Shown: positions 1 through 7,059, counted from the first letter of the stretch. The stretch is 7,926 nt of DNA from AWTP1-13 sp041288195 (GCA_041288195.1 JBGGME010000390.1:1-7926), one strand, 5' to 3'. The notes: generated by a model from the sequence alone, not told the origin. A program made the numbers and translations.

Positions 1-3000
1 CCCGGCGGCTTCTGGCCGAGGCGCCACTCCGTCTCGAAGGCGAGGCTGCGCAGGTCGAGGCTTGCGGCGCCTTCGGCGCTGCCCTCGCCGGTGTGGATAG
101 CGAACGGCTTGATGCTCAGCCGGCCGTCGGCGATCTCGAGCTCGAGGGAGCCCGGGAGCGACAGCTGGCCGCCGGCGAGCGCGGCCGCGAGCGCGGGCTT
201 GAGAGCGGCCACGAGCTTGTCGGGCTCGGCCTTGAGCGCCGCATCGGCGCCGACGGCAATGGCGCCCGGCCACAGCGCCGTGAGCTTCGCCCCGCCGAGC
301 TCCAGCGTGCCCCTCCCGTTCGCGACCGACAGCGCACTGCGCGGACTGGAGCCCTTGCCGGCGAACTTGAGCTCGCCGCCGACCGTACCTCGGCTCCCCG
401 ATTTGGCGCCGCCGCCGACGGCCTCCAGCGCCGCGCCCGTCACGCGCAGGCTGCCGCTCAGCTCGGCGCCGGCCGGCACCTTGTCGATGCGCAGGGTCGC
501 ACTGCAGCGGCCGCGGAGGCAGGCACCTTCGATCCGGCTCACGTCCACCTTGCCGGGCGCGAGGGCGATGTCGAGGCTGGCATCGGTGAGACCGACGCCG
601 TCGGCCAGCGTCAGACGCTTGGCCTCGAGGCGGAGATTGCCTTCGAAAGCGTCGAGCGTGGCGCCGTCGAAGGGCTCGTCCGGCCATGGGCTGGCGCGGC
701 CCGAGATTGCCGCCTCCGCGACAGCGGCGGTTGCCAGGCGCTGGTCGAGCAGCGGCTGTAGCAGCTTCGCAACCGAGAGCTCCTCGGCATCCAGGCGCGC
801 CTCGACGCGGCGCCGGTCGCCCACCGAAGCAAGCGACAGCTGTCCGGTGACGAGCCCGCCACCAACGGTGAGCGCCAGCTTGTCGATTGCCATCGTGGTG
901 CCGTCGGCCTTGATGTCGAAGGAGCCGGCGATCGGCACGCCGTCGAGCCGCAGCGGTGGCGCCAGGCCTGCGAGCGCCGCCACGCGCGTGGCGTCGGCGG
1001 CCCGCATCTCGATCTCGCCGGCGGCGGAGTTGCCGGTCTCGGCCGCGATCAGCTGGCCGCGGAAGCGGAAGCCGAGATCGCCGGCGTCCACGGCGACGAG
1101 CGAGGCCAGTCCCTGGGCCGGCACGCCGCTCGACTTGACGAGCAGCCGTCCGGGCGTGGGGTCACCTCCAGCCTGTGACTTGCCGGGCGCCAGCAGGGCT
1201 GCCACCGCCTTGGAGTCGGCGGCCTCGACGAGGGCCGTCACATCGGCGGGGCCCGTGCGCCAGCCGCCGTTGCCGCCATCGAGCCGCGCGTTGAGCTTGA
1301 CGGTGCCGCCGGCAACCTCGCCGTCGAGCACGAGGTCGGTCGAGGTCGGCGTGCGCGCCCCGAGCACCATCGATCCCGCCAGCCTGAGCGGCACCAGTGT
1401 GCCGGCCCGGCTCGGCCCCGGACGGAAGGTGTCGGGGACGCCCAACAACTCCGTGAGAGGCTGGATCGCCCGCGCCGACTCGGCGCCGATCACGCCCCGC
1501 AGCACCCCCTTGGGGCGAGTGGCGACATTGTCGAGATCGCCCTCGAGCTCGAGGCTGAAGCCTTCGTCGCTCGACACCTTGAGCTGCGGCACGCGCAGGC
1601 GTCCGCCCCTGAGCTCAATCTCCATCACGACGTCGCGGTAGGTGCGGGACGCGGCGAGGAGCTGCCCGGCGTTGACGCGGATCAGAGCGTCGGTCTGGGC
1701 GCTGCGCCAGCCCGGCCGCCGGCCGCCAGCCAGGCCGCCAGTGGGGCCGCTCGCCTGCCGCGGCGGACCATGCAAGATGACGTCGAGGATGTCGGCGAGG
1801 CTGGCTCCCGCGGGGATGAAGGCCCGCGCATCGAGCTGCGGGCTCTCGACCAGCACCGACAGCTCCGGCCGTCCCCCCCAGCGATAGTGTGCCGCCCCCC
1901 GGATCGCCGTTCCCGACAGCTCGCCGGAAAGACCGTGCACGGCGAGCGTGCCCGGCGAGATGGAGAGGCGTGAGCGGACCCCGAACGGGCCGTCGGCCTT
2001 GGCATCGAACGCCAACGCGTTGGCCGATGCCCAGCCCAGGAACCGCACCAGGCTGCTGCCGCGCAGGCTGACGCTGCCGTCGAAGGTCGGCGCCTCGGGC
2101 AGGCCCGAGACCACGCCCCGCAGCTCCGCCCGGCTGCCGCCGGGAAGGCCCATCTGCAGCTCCTCGATCTGGAGGCTGTCCTGCGTGCGGGCGAGCGCGA
2201 GGCGCAGATTACTGACCGCGTCGCCGCCGACATTGCCCTGGTCGATGGCGATGAACGCGCGCGAGCGGCCCTCTCCCGGCAACAGGTCGCGCATGGCGAT
2301 GGCGAGCGGCACGATGCTGTCGAGGGGAGTGGTCGCCTCGCCCAGGCCCGCCATGCGGTCGAGGTCGAGCCAGCGCGAGGCCAGGCTCATCTCCACGGCG
2401 AGCGCGTCGCGCCAGGTGGCCTTCACGTCGCCGGTGACGAGCTGCGGCCGTCCCCCCTGCTCGAAGGCGAGCGCCAGCTCGGAAAGAGTGGCGCCGGCCG
2501 GTCCGGCATCGAGCTTGGCCTTCAGGTCGAAGGCCGGCTCTCCCGTGTCGGTCTTGGTCTCGATGCCGGTCTGGGCCTCCGAGCGCTGCGGGGGCCGCGG
2601 GCTAGCCTGTCGCGGAGCGTTCCAAAGGCCGGCGATCGGCAGACGCGCCGTGAGCTCGCCGCCGATGCTCGGCTTGCCCATGGGATCCGCCAGGCGCCCG
2701 TCGAGCGTATAGGTCGATCCCGCTTCAGCGCTGCGCAGGACAGCCTTGAAGCGCACGGTGCTGTCGGGCTCGGCGCGCGCGGTGGCGACGCGCAGCTCGC
2801 GCACCGCGCGACCCTTGCCGAACGTGCCGCGGAAGCGATAGGGGCCGTCGAGCGCCGGAGACGACAGCTCGCCGTTGATCGCCTCGAAGCGGGTGCGCTC
2901 GGCGCCGTCGGCGCCATGCAGCGCCAGTGTGCCGTCGGTGATCTTGACCGACGCCAGCGACACGCTGGCCGGCAGATAGGCGGCGCCGCTGAAGACCTGC

Positions 3001-3386
3001 CCCAGGCTCTGCCAGTTCCAGCCGTCCTTGTCGTTGAGCGCCACCCGCAATACGGGGCGCTGCAGCTCGATCTCGTTGGCCTCCACGACGCCGCGGAAGA
3101 TCGGCGGGATCGAAAGCTTGATGGCCAGGCTCTCGGAGCGAAACAGCGGCTCCTGGAGGTTGACGGAGGTGTCGGCAATGCGCACCTTCTCGAAACGGAA
3201 GTAGGGCGTCGGCAGCAGGTGCAGATTGACCGACCCGCCGACCCGCACCTCGCGGCCGAGCAGGCGCGTGGCCTCCTCCTCGAACACGCCGCGGTAGCCG
3301 TTCCAATCGATGAAGTAGGGCACGGCGAACAGCGCGCCGATCACGGTGATCAGAAAGACTGCCAGGGTGATGAAGAAATTGCTCAT
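1..3386 (-). CDS. AsmA family protein, large envelope protein (3' end outside window)
   Basis: The minus-strand frame beginning at the ATG at 3386-3384 stays open for 1128 codons to the left edge, so the C-terminus is missing. The protein begins MSNFFITLAVFLITVIGAL, a single membrane anchor (about residues 3-23). A typical AsmA N-terminus follows (FAVPYFIDWNGYRGVFEEEA, then LLGREVRVGGSVNLHLLPTP, about residues 20-65). The rest is a long periplasm-type series of beta-rich stretches with recurring L-x-G and G-x-L-x-L patterns, ending in a region like the AsmA C-terminal domain (about 830-1100). Two cysteines form CLRGRC at 956-961. Known for the family: AsmA-like proteins are inner-membrane-anchored, span the periplasm and are implicated in phospholipid transport to, or assembly of, the outer membrane. 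I infer that role here. The start was chosen because the anchor begins directly after it; purine-rich bases (AGGGACGGG, CAGG) lie about 9-20 nt upstream. It is divergent from the helicase gene. Size suggests a large AsmA/TamB-like member; no specific gene name is justified. Confidence 0.9.
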   Translation of the reverse strand, partial: MSNFFITLAVFLITVIGALFAVPYFIDWNGYRGVFEEEATRLLGREVRVGGSVNLHLLPTPYFRFEKVRIADTSVNLQEPLFRSESLAIKLSIPPIFRGVVEANEIELQRPVLRVALNDKDGWNWQSLGQVFSGAAYLPASVSLASVKITDGTLALHGADGAERTRFEAINGELSSPALDGPYRFRGTFGKGRAVRELRVATARAEPDSTVRFKAVLRSAEAGSTYTLDGRLADPMGKPSIGGELTARLPIAGLWNAPRQASPRPPQRSEAQTGIETKTDTGEPAFDLKAKLDAGPAGATLSELALAFEQGGRPQLVTGDVKATWRDALAVEMSLASRWLDLDRMAGLGEATTPLDSIVPLAIAMRDLLPGEGRSRAFIAIDQGNVGGDAVSNLRLALARTQDSLQIEELQMGLPGGSRAELRGVVSGLPEAPTFDGSVSLRGSSLVRFLGWASANALAFDAKADGPFGVRSRLSISPGTLAVHGLSGELSGTAIRGAAHYRWGGRPELSVLVESPQLDARAFIPAGASLADILDVILHGPPRQASGPTGGLAGGRRPGWRSAQTDALIRVNAGQLLAASRTYRDVVMEIELRGGRLRVPQLKVSSDEGFSLELEGDLDNVATRPKGVLRGVIGAESARAIQPLTELLGVPDTFRPGPSRAGTLVPLRLAGSMVLGARTPTSTDLVLDGEVAGGTVKLNARLDGGNGGWRTGPADVTALVEAADSKAVAALLAPGKSQAGGDPTPGRLLVKSSGVPAQGLASLVAVDAGDLGFRFRGQLIAAETGNSAAGEIEMRAADATRVAALAGLAPPLRLDGVPIAGSFDIKADGTTMAIDKLALTVGGGLVTGQLSLASVGDRRRVEARLDAEELSVAKLLQPLLDQRLATAAVAEAAISGRASPWPDEPFDGATLDAFEGNLRLEAKRLTLADGVGLTDASLDIALAPGKVDVSRIEGACLRGRCSATLRIDKVPAGAELSGSLRVTGAALEAVGGGAKSGSRGTVGGELKFAGKGSSPRSALSVANGRGTLELGGAKLTALWPGAIAVGADAALKAEPDKLVAALKPALAAALAGGQLSLPGSLELEIADGRLSIKPFAIHTGEGSAEGAASLDLRSLAFETEWRLGQKPP

Positions 3387-3443
3387 CCGCCGAGCCTGCC
3401 CGTCCCTCGCAATGGCGCTGGTGTCGAGGCGGTGCCCCGGTGC

Positions 3444-3461
3444 TGCCCAGGATGCCCAGGA
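3444..3461. repeat. Tandem duplication of a 9-bp unit
   Basis: The unit TGCCCAGGA occurs twice back to back at 3444-3452 and 3453-3461 on the plus strand, in what would be the untranslated leader of the AsmA-family gene. It is perfect but short. It may be a simple slippage product with no function. Confidence 0.6.
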
Positions 3462-3573
3462 CACAGCCGGCCGTCGGCCTCCGCTGCCTCGCGCAAGCGC
3501 ATTGAACGGTTCCCTTCGCGCGCCTTTTGCGGTCCGTCACGCCCTCTCGGCGCCGCCGCTGAACGTTGGTTTG

Positions 3574-3582
3574 ATTATCCCA
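3574..3582 (-). promoter_or_regulatory. Candidate extended -10 promoter element for the AsmA-family gene
   Basis: Read on the minus strand, positions 3582 to 3574 give TGGGATAAT: a TG dinucleotide, one base, then GATAAT, five of six bases matching the sigma-70 -10 consensus. No good -35 hexamer lies 16-18 bases upstream, which is tolerated by extended -10 promoters. It lies about 190 nt upstream of the AsmA start. It is a pattern match only. Confidence 0.4.
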
Positions 3583-3601
3583 CAGTTGCGGGCAAGTTTG
3601 G

Positions 3602-3626
3602 ACCACGAATTTGCCGCCTCCGTGGT
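3602..3626. promoter_or_regulatory. Inverted repeat between the divergent promoters, possible operator
   Basis: ACCACG at 3602-3607 is mirrored by CGTGGT at 3621-3626, with a 13-nt spacer. It lies between the two candidate -10 elements, where a shared operator would be expected. Each arm is only six bases, so chance is a real possibility. No regulator family is recognised from the sequence. Confidence 0.25.
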
Positions 3627-3682
3627 TTCCGGTGGAGCTGTGGGCAGCAGGCCTTGGCCGGTTGCGGGCCCGCCGGTGGTGC

Positions 3683-3688
3683 TATAGT
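3683..3688 (+). promoter_or_regulatory. Candidate -10 element for the helicase gene
   Basis: TATAGT differs from the sigma-70 consensus TATAAT at one base. A weak -35-like TTGCGG lies at 3662-3667 with a short 15-nt spacer. A transcript from here would begin at about 3694-3697, essentially at the first ATG of the helicase. Either the message is leaderless, or translation begins at the downstream ATG at 3802 with a leader of about 105 nt. Confidence 0.4.
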
Positions 3689-3696
3689 CGCGAGCA

Positions 3697-6081
3697 ATGA
3701 GCGCGAATCAAAAGAGATCGTCCGATCCTTTGGCTGCAACGGAGATTGCACCGAGACGACCGATCTCGGCGCGAGCGCTGGCTGTGCCGGCGGCGCCGTA
3801 CATGACCGACCTCAACCCCGAGCAGCGGGCGGCCGTGGAGGCGGTGGACGGGCCGGTGCTGGTGCTGGCCGGCGCGGGCACCGGAAAGACGCGCGTGCTC
3901 ACCACCCGCATTGCCCACATCCTGTGCACGGGACGCGCCCGCGGCTCCGAGATCCTGGCCGTGACCTTCACCAACAAGGCCGCGCGCGAGATGAAGGCGC
4001 GCATCGGCGCGCTGGTTGGCGGCGCCGTGGAGGGCATGCCGTGGCTCGGCACCTTCCACGCCATCGGCGTCAAGATCCTGCGCCGCCATGCCGAGCTCGT
4101 CGGCCTCAAGTCGAGCTTCACCATCCTCGACACCGACGACCAGATCCGCCTCATCAAGCAGGTGATCGAGAGCGAGGGGCTCGACAAGGACCGCTGGCCC
4201 GCACGCCAGCTTGCGGCCCTGATCGACAGCTGGAAGAACCGCGGCCTCACGCCCGACAAGGTGCCGCGCGGGGAAGCCTTCGCCTTCGCCGAGGGCAAGG
4301 GCGCCGCGCTCTACGCCGCCTACCAGAAGCGGCTGAAGGAGCTCAACGCCACCGACTTCGGCGACCTCCTGCTCGAGGTGCTGCGCCTGTTCCAGCAGAA
4401 CCCCGATGTGCTGACGCAGTATCGGGGCCGCTTCCGCTACACGCTGGTCGACGAGTATCAGGACACCAACGTCGCGCAATACCTGCTGCTGCGGCTGATC
4501 GCGGCCGGCTCGCCCAACATCTGCTGCGTCGGCGACGACGACCAGTCGATCTACGGCTGGCGCGGCGCCGAGGTCGACAACATCCTGCGCTTCGAGCAGG
4601 ACTTCCCCGGCGCCAAGGTGATCCGGCTCGAGCGCAACTACCGCTCCACCGGCCACATCCTGGCGGCCGCGTCGGGTCTCATCGCCCACAACAAGGGCCG
4701 GCTCGGCAAGACGCTGTTCACCGACGACGACATGGGCAACCGCGTCGGCGTGTTCGGCGTGTGGGACGACGAGGAGGAGGCGCGCACGATCGGCGACGAC
4801 ATCGAGGCCCTGCGCAAGGCCGGCCGCAGCCTCGACGACATCGCCATCCTGGTCCGCGCCTCGTTCCAGATGCGCGCCTTCGAGGACCGCTTCGTCACGC
4901 TCGGCTTGCCCTACCGCGTCGTCGGGGGCCCGCGCTTCTACGAGCGCCAGGAGATCAAGGACGCCATCGCCTACCTGGAGGTGACGCTCAACCCGGCCAA
5001 CGATCTCAAGTTCGAGCGCATCGTCAACGTGCCCAAGCGCGGCTTGGGCGACACGGCGGTGAAGCGCGTCACCGAGCTTGGCCGCGCGCGCGGCATCTCC
5101 CTCTATCAGGCCGCCCGCGAGATCGTGGAGACCGAGGAGCTGACGGGCCGCGCCCGCAAGTCGCTCGCCGATCTCCTGATGGCCTTCGAGCGCTGGCGGG
5201 GCCGGATCGAGGGCATGAAGCACACCGAGCTCGCCGAGCTGATCCTCGATGAGTCCGGCTACACGCAGATGTGGCAGAACGACAAGAGCCCGCAGGCGCA
5301 CTCCCGGCTCGAGAACCTGAAGGAGCTGATCCGCTTCATGCACGAGTTCGAGACGCTCGAAGGCTTCATCGAGCACGTCTCGCTCGTCATGGACGTCGAT
5401 ACCGCCGACGGTGGCGACCGCGTCTCGCTCATGACGCTCCACGCCGCCAAGGGCCTGGAGTTCGAGGTGGTGTTCCTGCCCGGCTGGGAGGAGGGCCTAT
5501 TCCCCCACCAGAGGAGCCTCGACGAAAGCGGCAACGCGGGCCTCGAGGAGGAGCGCCGCCTCGCCCACGTCGGCCTCACGCGCGCGCGGCGCCAGGCCAA
5601 GGTCAGCTTCGCCCAGAACCGGCGCAATCGCGGGCTCTATCAGGCCGCCGCGCCCTCGCGCTTCGTCGACGAGCTGCCCGAGCCCAACGTCGAGGTGATC
5701 GAGGCCAAGAGCCCCTATGGCGGTTCGGTGGGCGGCGGCATGGGTGGCGCCGGCCGGTTCAACCCCTACGGCCGCAGCCGCTTCGACGAGCCCGCTGCCG
5801 GCTTTGCCAGCGGCTATTCCACGCCCGGCTGGCAACGCGCCAAGGAGCGCATGAGCCGCGAGGAGGGGCCGCGCTCGAGGGGACCGATGACCATCGATGG
5901 GGATCTCGTCGCCTCGTCGACCGCCAGCGGCTCCGACTACGCCATCGGCGAGCGCGTGTTCCACCAGAAGTTCGGCTACGGCCTGATCGCCGAGGTCGAC
6001 GGCAACAAGCTCACCGTCGACTTCGACAAGGCCGGCCGCAAGCGCGTGGTGGACAGCTTCGTGGCGCGGGCGGGGGGCTGA
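3697..6081 (+). CDS. uvrD: UvrD/PcrA-type superfamily 1A DNA helicase
   Basis: This 794-residue protein carries the full UvrD/PcrA/Rep motif set: Q-motif region LNPEQRAAV (39-47), Walker A AGAGTGKT (58-65), motif Ia TFTNKAA (90-96), GTFHA (118-122), Walker B VDEYQDTN (251-258), motif III VGDDDQSIYGWRGA (278-291), LERNYRST (311-318), motif V LMTLHAAKGLEF (578-589) and motif VI EEERRLAHVGLTRAR (617-631). A Gly/Pro/Ser-rich linker (about 671-745) leads to a C-terminal Tudor-like domain (about 749-791, IGERVFHQKFGYG onward). Known for the family: ATP-driven 3'-5' DNA unwinding in excision and mismatch repair; the C-terminal domain of PcrA/UvrD contacts RNA polymerase. No catalytic residue is missing. 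The start at 3697 gives a 35-residue N-terminal extension with codon use unlike the rest. ATG 3802 (Met36), just before the conserved core, is the alternative. No clear ribosome binding site precedes either. It could equally be named pcrA; the helicase family itself is secure. Confidence 0.96.
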   Translation: MSANQKRSSDPLAATEIAPRRPISARALAVPAAPYMTDLNPEQRAAVEAVDGPVLVLAGAGTGKTRVLTTRIAHILCTGRARGSEILAVTFTNKAAREMKARIGALVGGAVEGMPWLGTFHAIGVKILRRHAELVGLKSSFTILDTDDQIRLIKQVIESEGLDKDRWPARQLAALIDSWKNRGLTPDKVPRGEAFAFAEGKGAALYAAYQKRLKELNATDFGDLLLEVLRLFQQNPDVLTQYRGRFRYTLVDEYQDTNVAQYLLLRLIAAGSPNICCVGDDDQSIYGWRGAEVDNILRFEQDFPGAKVIRLERNYRSTGHILAAASGLIAHNKGRLGKTLFTDDDMGNRVGVFGVWDDEEEARTIGDDIEALRKAGRSLDDIAILVRASFQMRAFEDRFVTLGLPYRVVGGPRFYERQEIKDAIAYLEVTLNPANDLKFERIVNVPKRGLGDTAVKRVTELGRARGISLYQAAREIVETEELTGRARKSLADLLMAFERWRGRIEGMKHTELAELILDESGYTQMWQNDKSPQAHSRLENLKELIRFMHEFETLEGFIEHVSLVMDVDTADGGDRVSLMTLHAAKGLEFEVVFLPGWEEGLFPHQRSLDESGNAGLEEERRLAHVGLTRARRQAKVSFAQNRRNRGLYQAAAPSRFVDELPEPNVEVIEAKSPYGGSVGGGMGGAGRFNPYGRSRFDEPAAGFASGYSTPGWQRAKERMSREEGPRSRGPMTIDGDLVASSTASGSDYAIGERVFHQKFGYGLIAEVDGNKLTVDFDKAGRKRVVDSFVARAGG

Positions 6082-6110
6082 TCGGGGCGCGACGTTTCCT
6101 GCCGGCGCGC

Positions 6111-6134
6111 CTGCGGGAGCAGCCGCCCCCGCGG
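6111..6134 (+). terminator. Weak hairpin between convergent helicase and Tudor-like genes
   Basis: CTGCGGG (6111-6117) can pair with CCCGCGG (6128-6134), a seven-pair stem with one G-U pair and a 10-nt loop, 30 nt past the helicase stop. No T-run follows on either strand, so it is a poor match to an intrinsic terminator. In DNA this GC-rich such stems arise easily. Confidence 0.25.
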
Positions 6135-6153
6135 TACCGGTGCTATCGGCTCT

Positions 6154-6567
6154 TTATGCTAGTTTGCTGCGCTTCACGTAGTAGTCGATGATCTGCTTCG
6201 TGCCGCGGGTCGCAAAATCGATTGTGAGCTTCGCCTCGTCAATTCCGGTCACGGTCCCCTCGCCAAACTGGGGATGCGAGATGTGGTCCCCGATCGAAAA
6301 CGGACTGACGTAGGGAATGGGGACGGTCGCCGCCGGTTGTGCTTTCGGCTTCACGCGTGCTGCCGCACGCTTGAGGCCTTGACCGGGAGCTTTGGGCCGA
6401 CTTGGCTTTGCAGCCACTTTCGGCACGGGCGGTGATGCCACGTCTGGCATGGGATACTCGTCGGTTCTCGTCACATCGGGGTCGGTGAGCGGCGGCTGCT
6501 CGGGGCCGGGGAACGCCTCGACGACCGGCCATCGGTTGCCGATGGCTTGGCAAAAGAGGTCGTGCAC
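6154..6567 (-). CDS. Small basic protein with a free-standing UvrD/PcrA-type C-terminal Tudor-like domain
   Basis: The last 45 or so residues (IGDHISHPQFGEG to YYVKR) align without gaps to the C-terminal domain of the adjacent helicase (IGERVFHQKFGYG to SFVAR). About 17 of 42 positions are identical, including IG, H-x-x-FG-x-G, KLT-x-DF and the final D-x-x-V-x-R. In front lies a low-complexity Pro/Ala/Lys-rich stretch, probably disordered and basic. There are no helicase motifs and no membrane segment. In PcrA/UvrD this fold binds RNA polymerase; a similar contact here is inference only. Start: the GTG at 6567 lies 13 nt after the stop of the upstream gene, and GC-biased codons run from that point, giving 137 residues. 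It lacks a good ribosome binding site. ATG 6450 would give 98 residues and keep the whole domain. The frame stays open further upstream, to an ATG at 6702, but there it overlaps the upstream gene. The gene converges with the helicase, stop codons 72 nt apart. Confidence 0.75.
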   Translation of the reverse strand: MHDLFCQAIGNRWPVVEAFPGPEQPPLTDPDVTRTDEYPMPDVASPPVPKVAAKPSRPKAPGQGLKRAAARVKPKAQPAATVPIPYVSPFSIGDHISHPQFGEGTVTGIDEAKLTIDFATRGTKQIIDYYVKRSKLA

Positions 6568-6580
6568 CGATCCCGAGGAA

Positions 6581-6922
6581 TTAGGACTTGGTGGCGGTCT
6601 TGGCCAGCAACGCCTCGATCGCTCTGCCGCATTCCCTGTTGAACTGGTAGCCGCGATCGGCCTTGTCGCCGACCCTCTTGAGATGGTCACGAACCACGTC
6701 ATCGTAGTCGGATGTACGCTTGACCTTCAGTTCCGCCGCTGCCGCGGGGTCTGCCATGACCTCCTTGACGCATGCCGGGATCATTGCCGTTTGAACCGCC
6801 GCTTGGGCGTGCTGCGCGGCACCTTTGGATGTGTACCAATCGCCCCACGTGAACCCAACGACTGCCAGGGCAGCTGCGCCTGCAGCGGCACCCCAAAGTC
6901 CGTACGTGTATTTCTCGTCCAT
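6581..6922 (-). CDS. Small single-span membrane protein of unknown function
   Basis: The 113-residue product has a short charged start (MDEKYTYG), one hydrophobic Ala/Gly/Val-rich segment (about residues 8-25) ending in VGFTWGDW, and a soluble, mostly helical C-terminal part of about 85 residues with cysteines at 51 (MIPACV) and 98 (NRECGR). The layout resembles small uncharacterised alphaproteobacterial proteins with a GFTWG-x-W membrane boundary followed by a conserved cysteine. That is recalled, not searched. No function is assigned. The segment could be a membrane anchor or an uncleaved signal; no lipobox is seen. An excellent Shine-Dalgarno, AAGGAAG, lies at 6929-6935, with AAGGA 8 nt from the ATG, which fixes the start. 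The Tudor-like gene follows 13 nt after its stop on the same strand, so the two probably share a transcript. Codon bias is weaker than in the helicase and AsmA genes. Confidence 0.8.
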   Translation of the reverse strand: MDEKYTYGLWGAAAGAAALAVVGFTWGDWYTSKGAAQHAQAAVQTAMIPACVKEVMADPAAAAELKVKRTSDYDDVVRDHLKRVGDKADRGYQFNRECGRAIEALLAKTATKS

Positions 6923-6928
6923 GATGGT

Positions 6929-6935
6929 CTTCCTT
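6929..6935 (-). promoter_or_regulatory. Strong ribosome binding site of the small membrane-protein gene
   Basis: AAGGAAG on the minus strand, with eight bases between AAGGA and the ATG at 6922, is the best Shine-Dalgarno in the window. It supports this small gene being real and its start being correct. Confidence 0.75.
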
Positions 6936-7021
6936 GGCCATTAACGGATGTACACCCACTACCGCACACTGCCGGTGTCCAGCCAAGGTTCGGAAAGTAC
7001 CTATGCAGCCGGCTCGCCGTT

Positions 7022-7059
7022 CCGGAGCGCTGACGAAGCAAGGCGTCAGCACACTCCGG
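7022..7059 (-). terminator. Two-tier hairpin downstream of the groEL remnant
   Basis: On the plus strand, CCGGAG (7022-7027) pairs with CTCCGG (7054-7059). Inside it, GCTGACG (7029-7035) pairs with CGTCAGC (7044-7050) around an 8-nt loop. The tiers are separated by one base on one side (7028) and three on the other (7051-7053), giving thirteen perfect pairs in 38 nt. It lies about 80 nt past the groEL stop and about 100 nt before the small membrane-protein gene, where a terminator would separate them. It lacks a T-run on either side, so it may instead be a Rho-assisted terminator, an RNA-stabilising structure or a repeated palindromic element. Confidence 0.45.

Larger units (their letters stand above)
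3387..3696. other. Divergent intergenic region between the AsmA-family gene and the helicase gene
   Basis: This 310-nt stretch separates two genes transcribed away from each other. No gene is convincing here: the frames open on either strand are continuations or shadows of the flanking genes. It holds an extended -10-like element for the minus strand near 3574-3582, a TATAGT -10-like element for the plus strand at 3683-3688, a 6-bp inverted repeat at 3602-3626 and a 9-bp tandem duplication at 3444-3461. The AsmA leader would be about 180 nt long if the candidate promoter is used, whereas the helicase promoter sits almost on top of its first ATG. I see no SOS-type GAAC-N7-GAAC box. Confidence 0.7.

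Noticed and set aside
91..1641. A 516-codon plus-strand open frame opposite the AsmA-family gene
   Set aside because: It is Ser/Ala/Pro/Arg-rich low complexity with no recognisable domain, and lies wholly inside the opposite-strand AsmA gene.
3561..3575. Possible SOS box (GAAC-N7-GAAC type) upstream of the helicase
   Set aside because: GAAC at 3561 is followed after seven bases by TGAT rather than GAAC, so the second half-site does not match.
2725..3606. A 293-codon minus-strand frame overlapping the AsmA start
   Set aside because: It is in a different frame from AsmA, rich in Arg, and has no domain; the AsmA frame has the membrane anchor and the family-typical N-terminus.
2916..5252. A 778-codon plus-strand open frame spanning the AsmA start and most of the helicase
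   Set aside because: It runs antisense to AsmA, through the intergenic region and out of frame within the helicase. Its product is Arg/Gly/Ala-rich low complexity, typical of a shadow frame in very GC-rich DNA.
3682..5442. A 586-codon minus-strand open frame opposite the helicase
   Set aside because: It is antisense to a helicase with all motifs intact; its Val/Leu/Ala/Asp/Glu-rich composition is what the complementary strand of a GC-biased gene yields.
6568..6702. N-terminal extension of the Tudor-like frame up to an ATG at 6702
   Set aside because: It overlaps the membrane-protein gene in another frame. That gene has a strong ribosome binding site and plausible protein features, so the overlapping 45 codons are better read as chance.
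6392..7033. A 213-codon plus-strand frame opposite the two small genes
   Set aside because: It is antisense to both small genes and to the intergenic hairpin, with no recognisable domain or good ribosome binding site.
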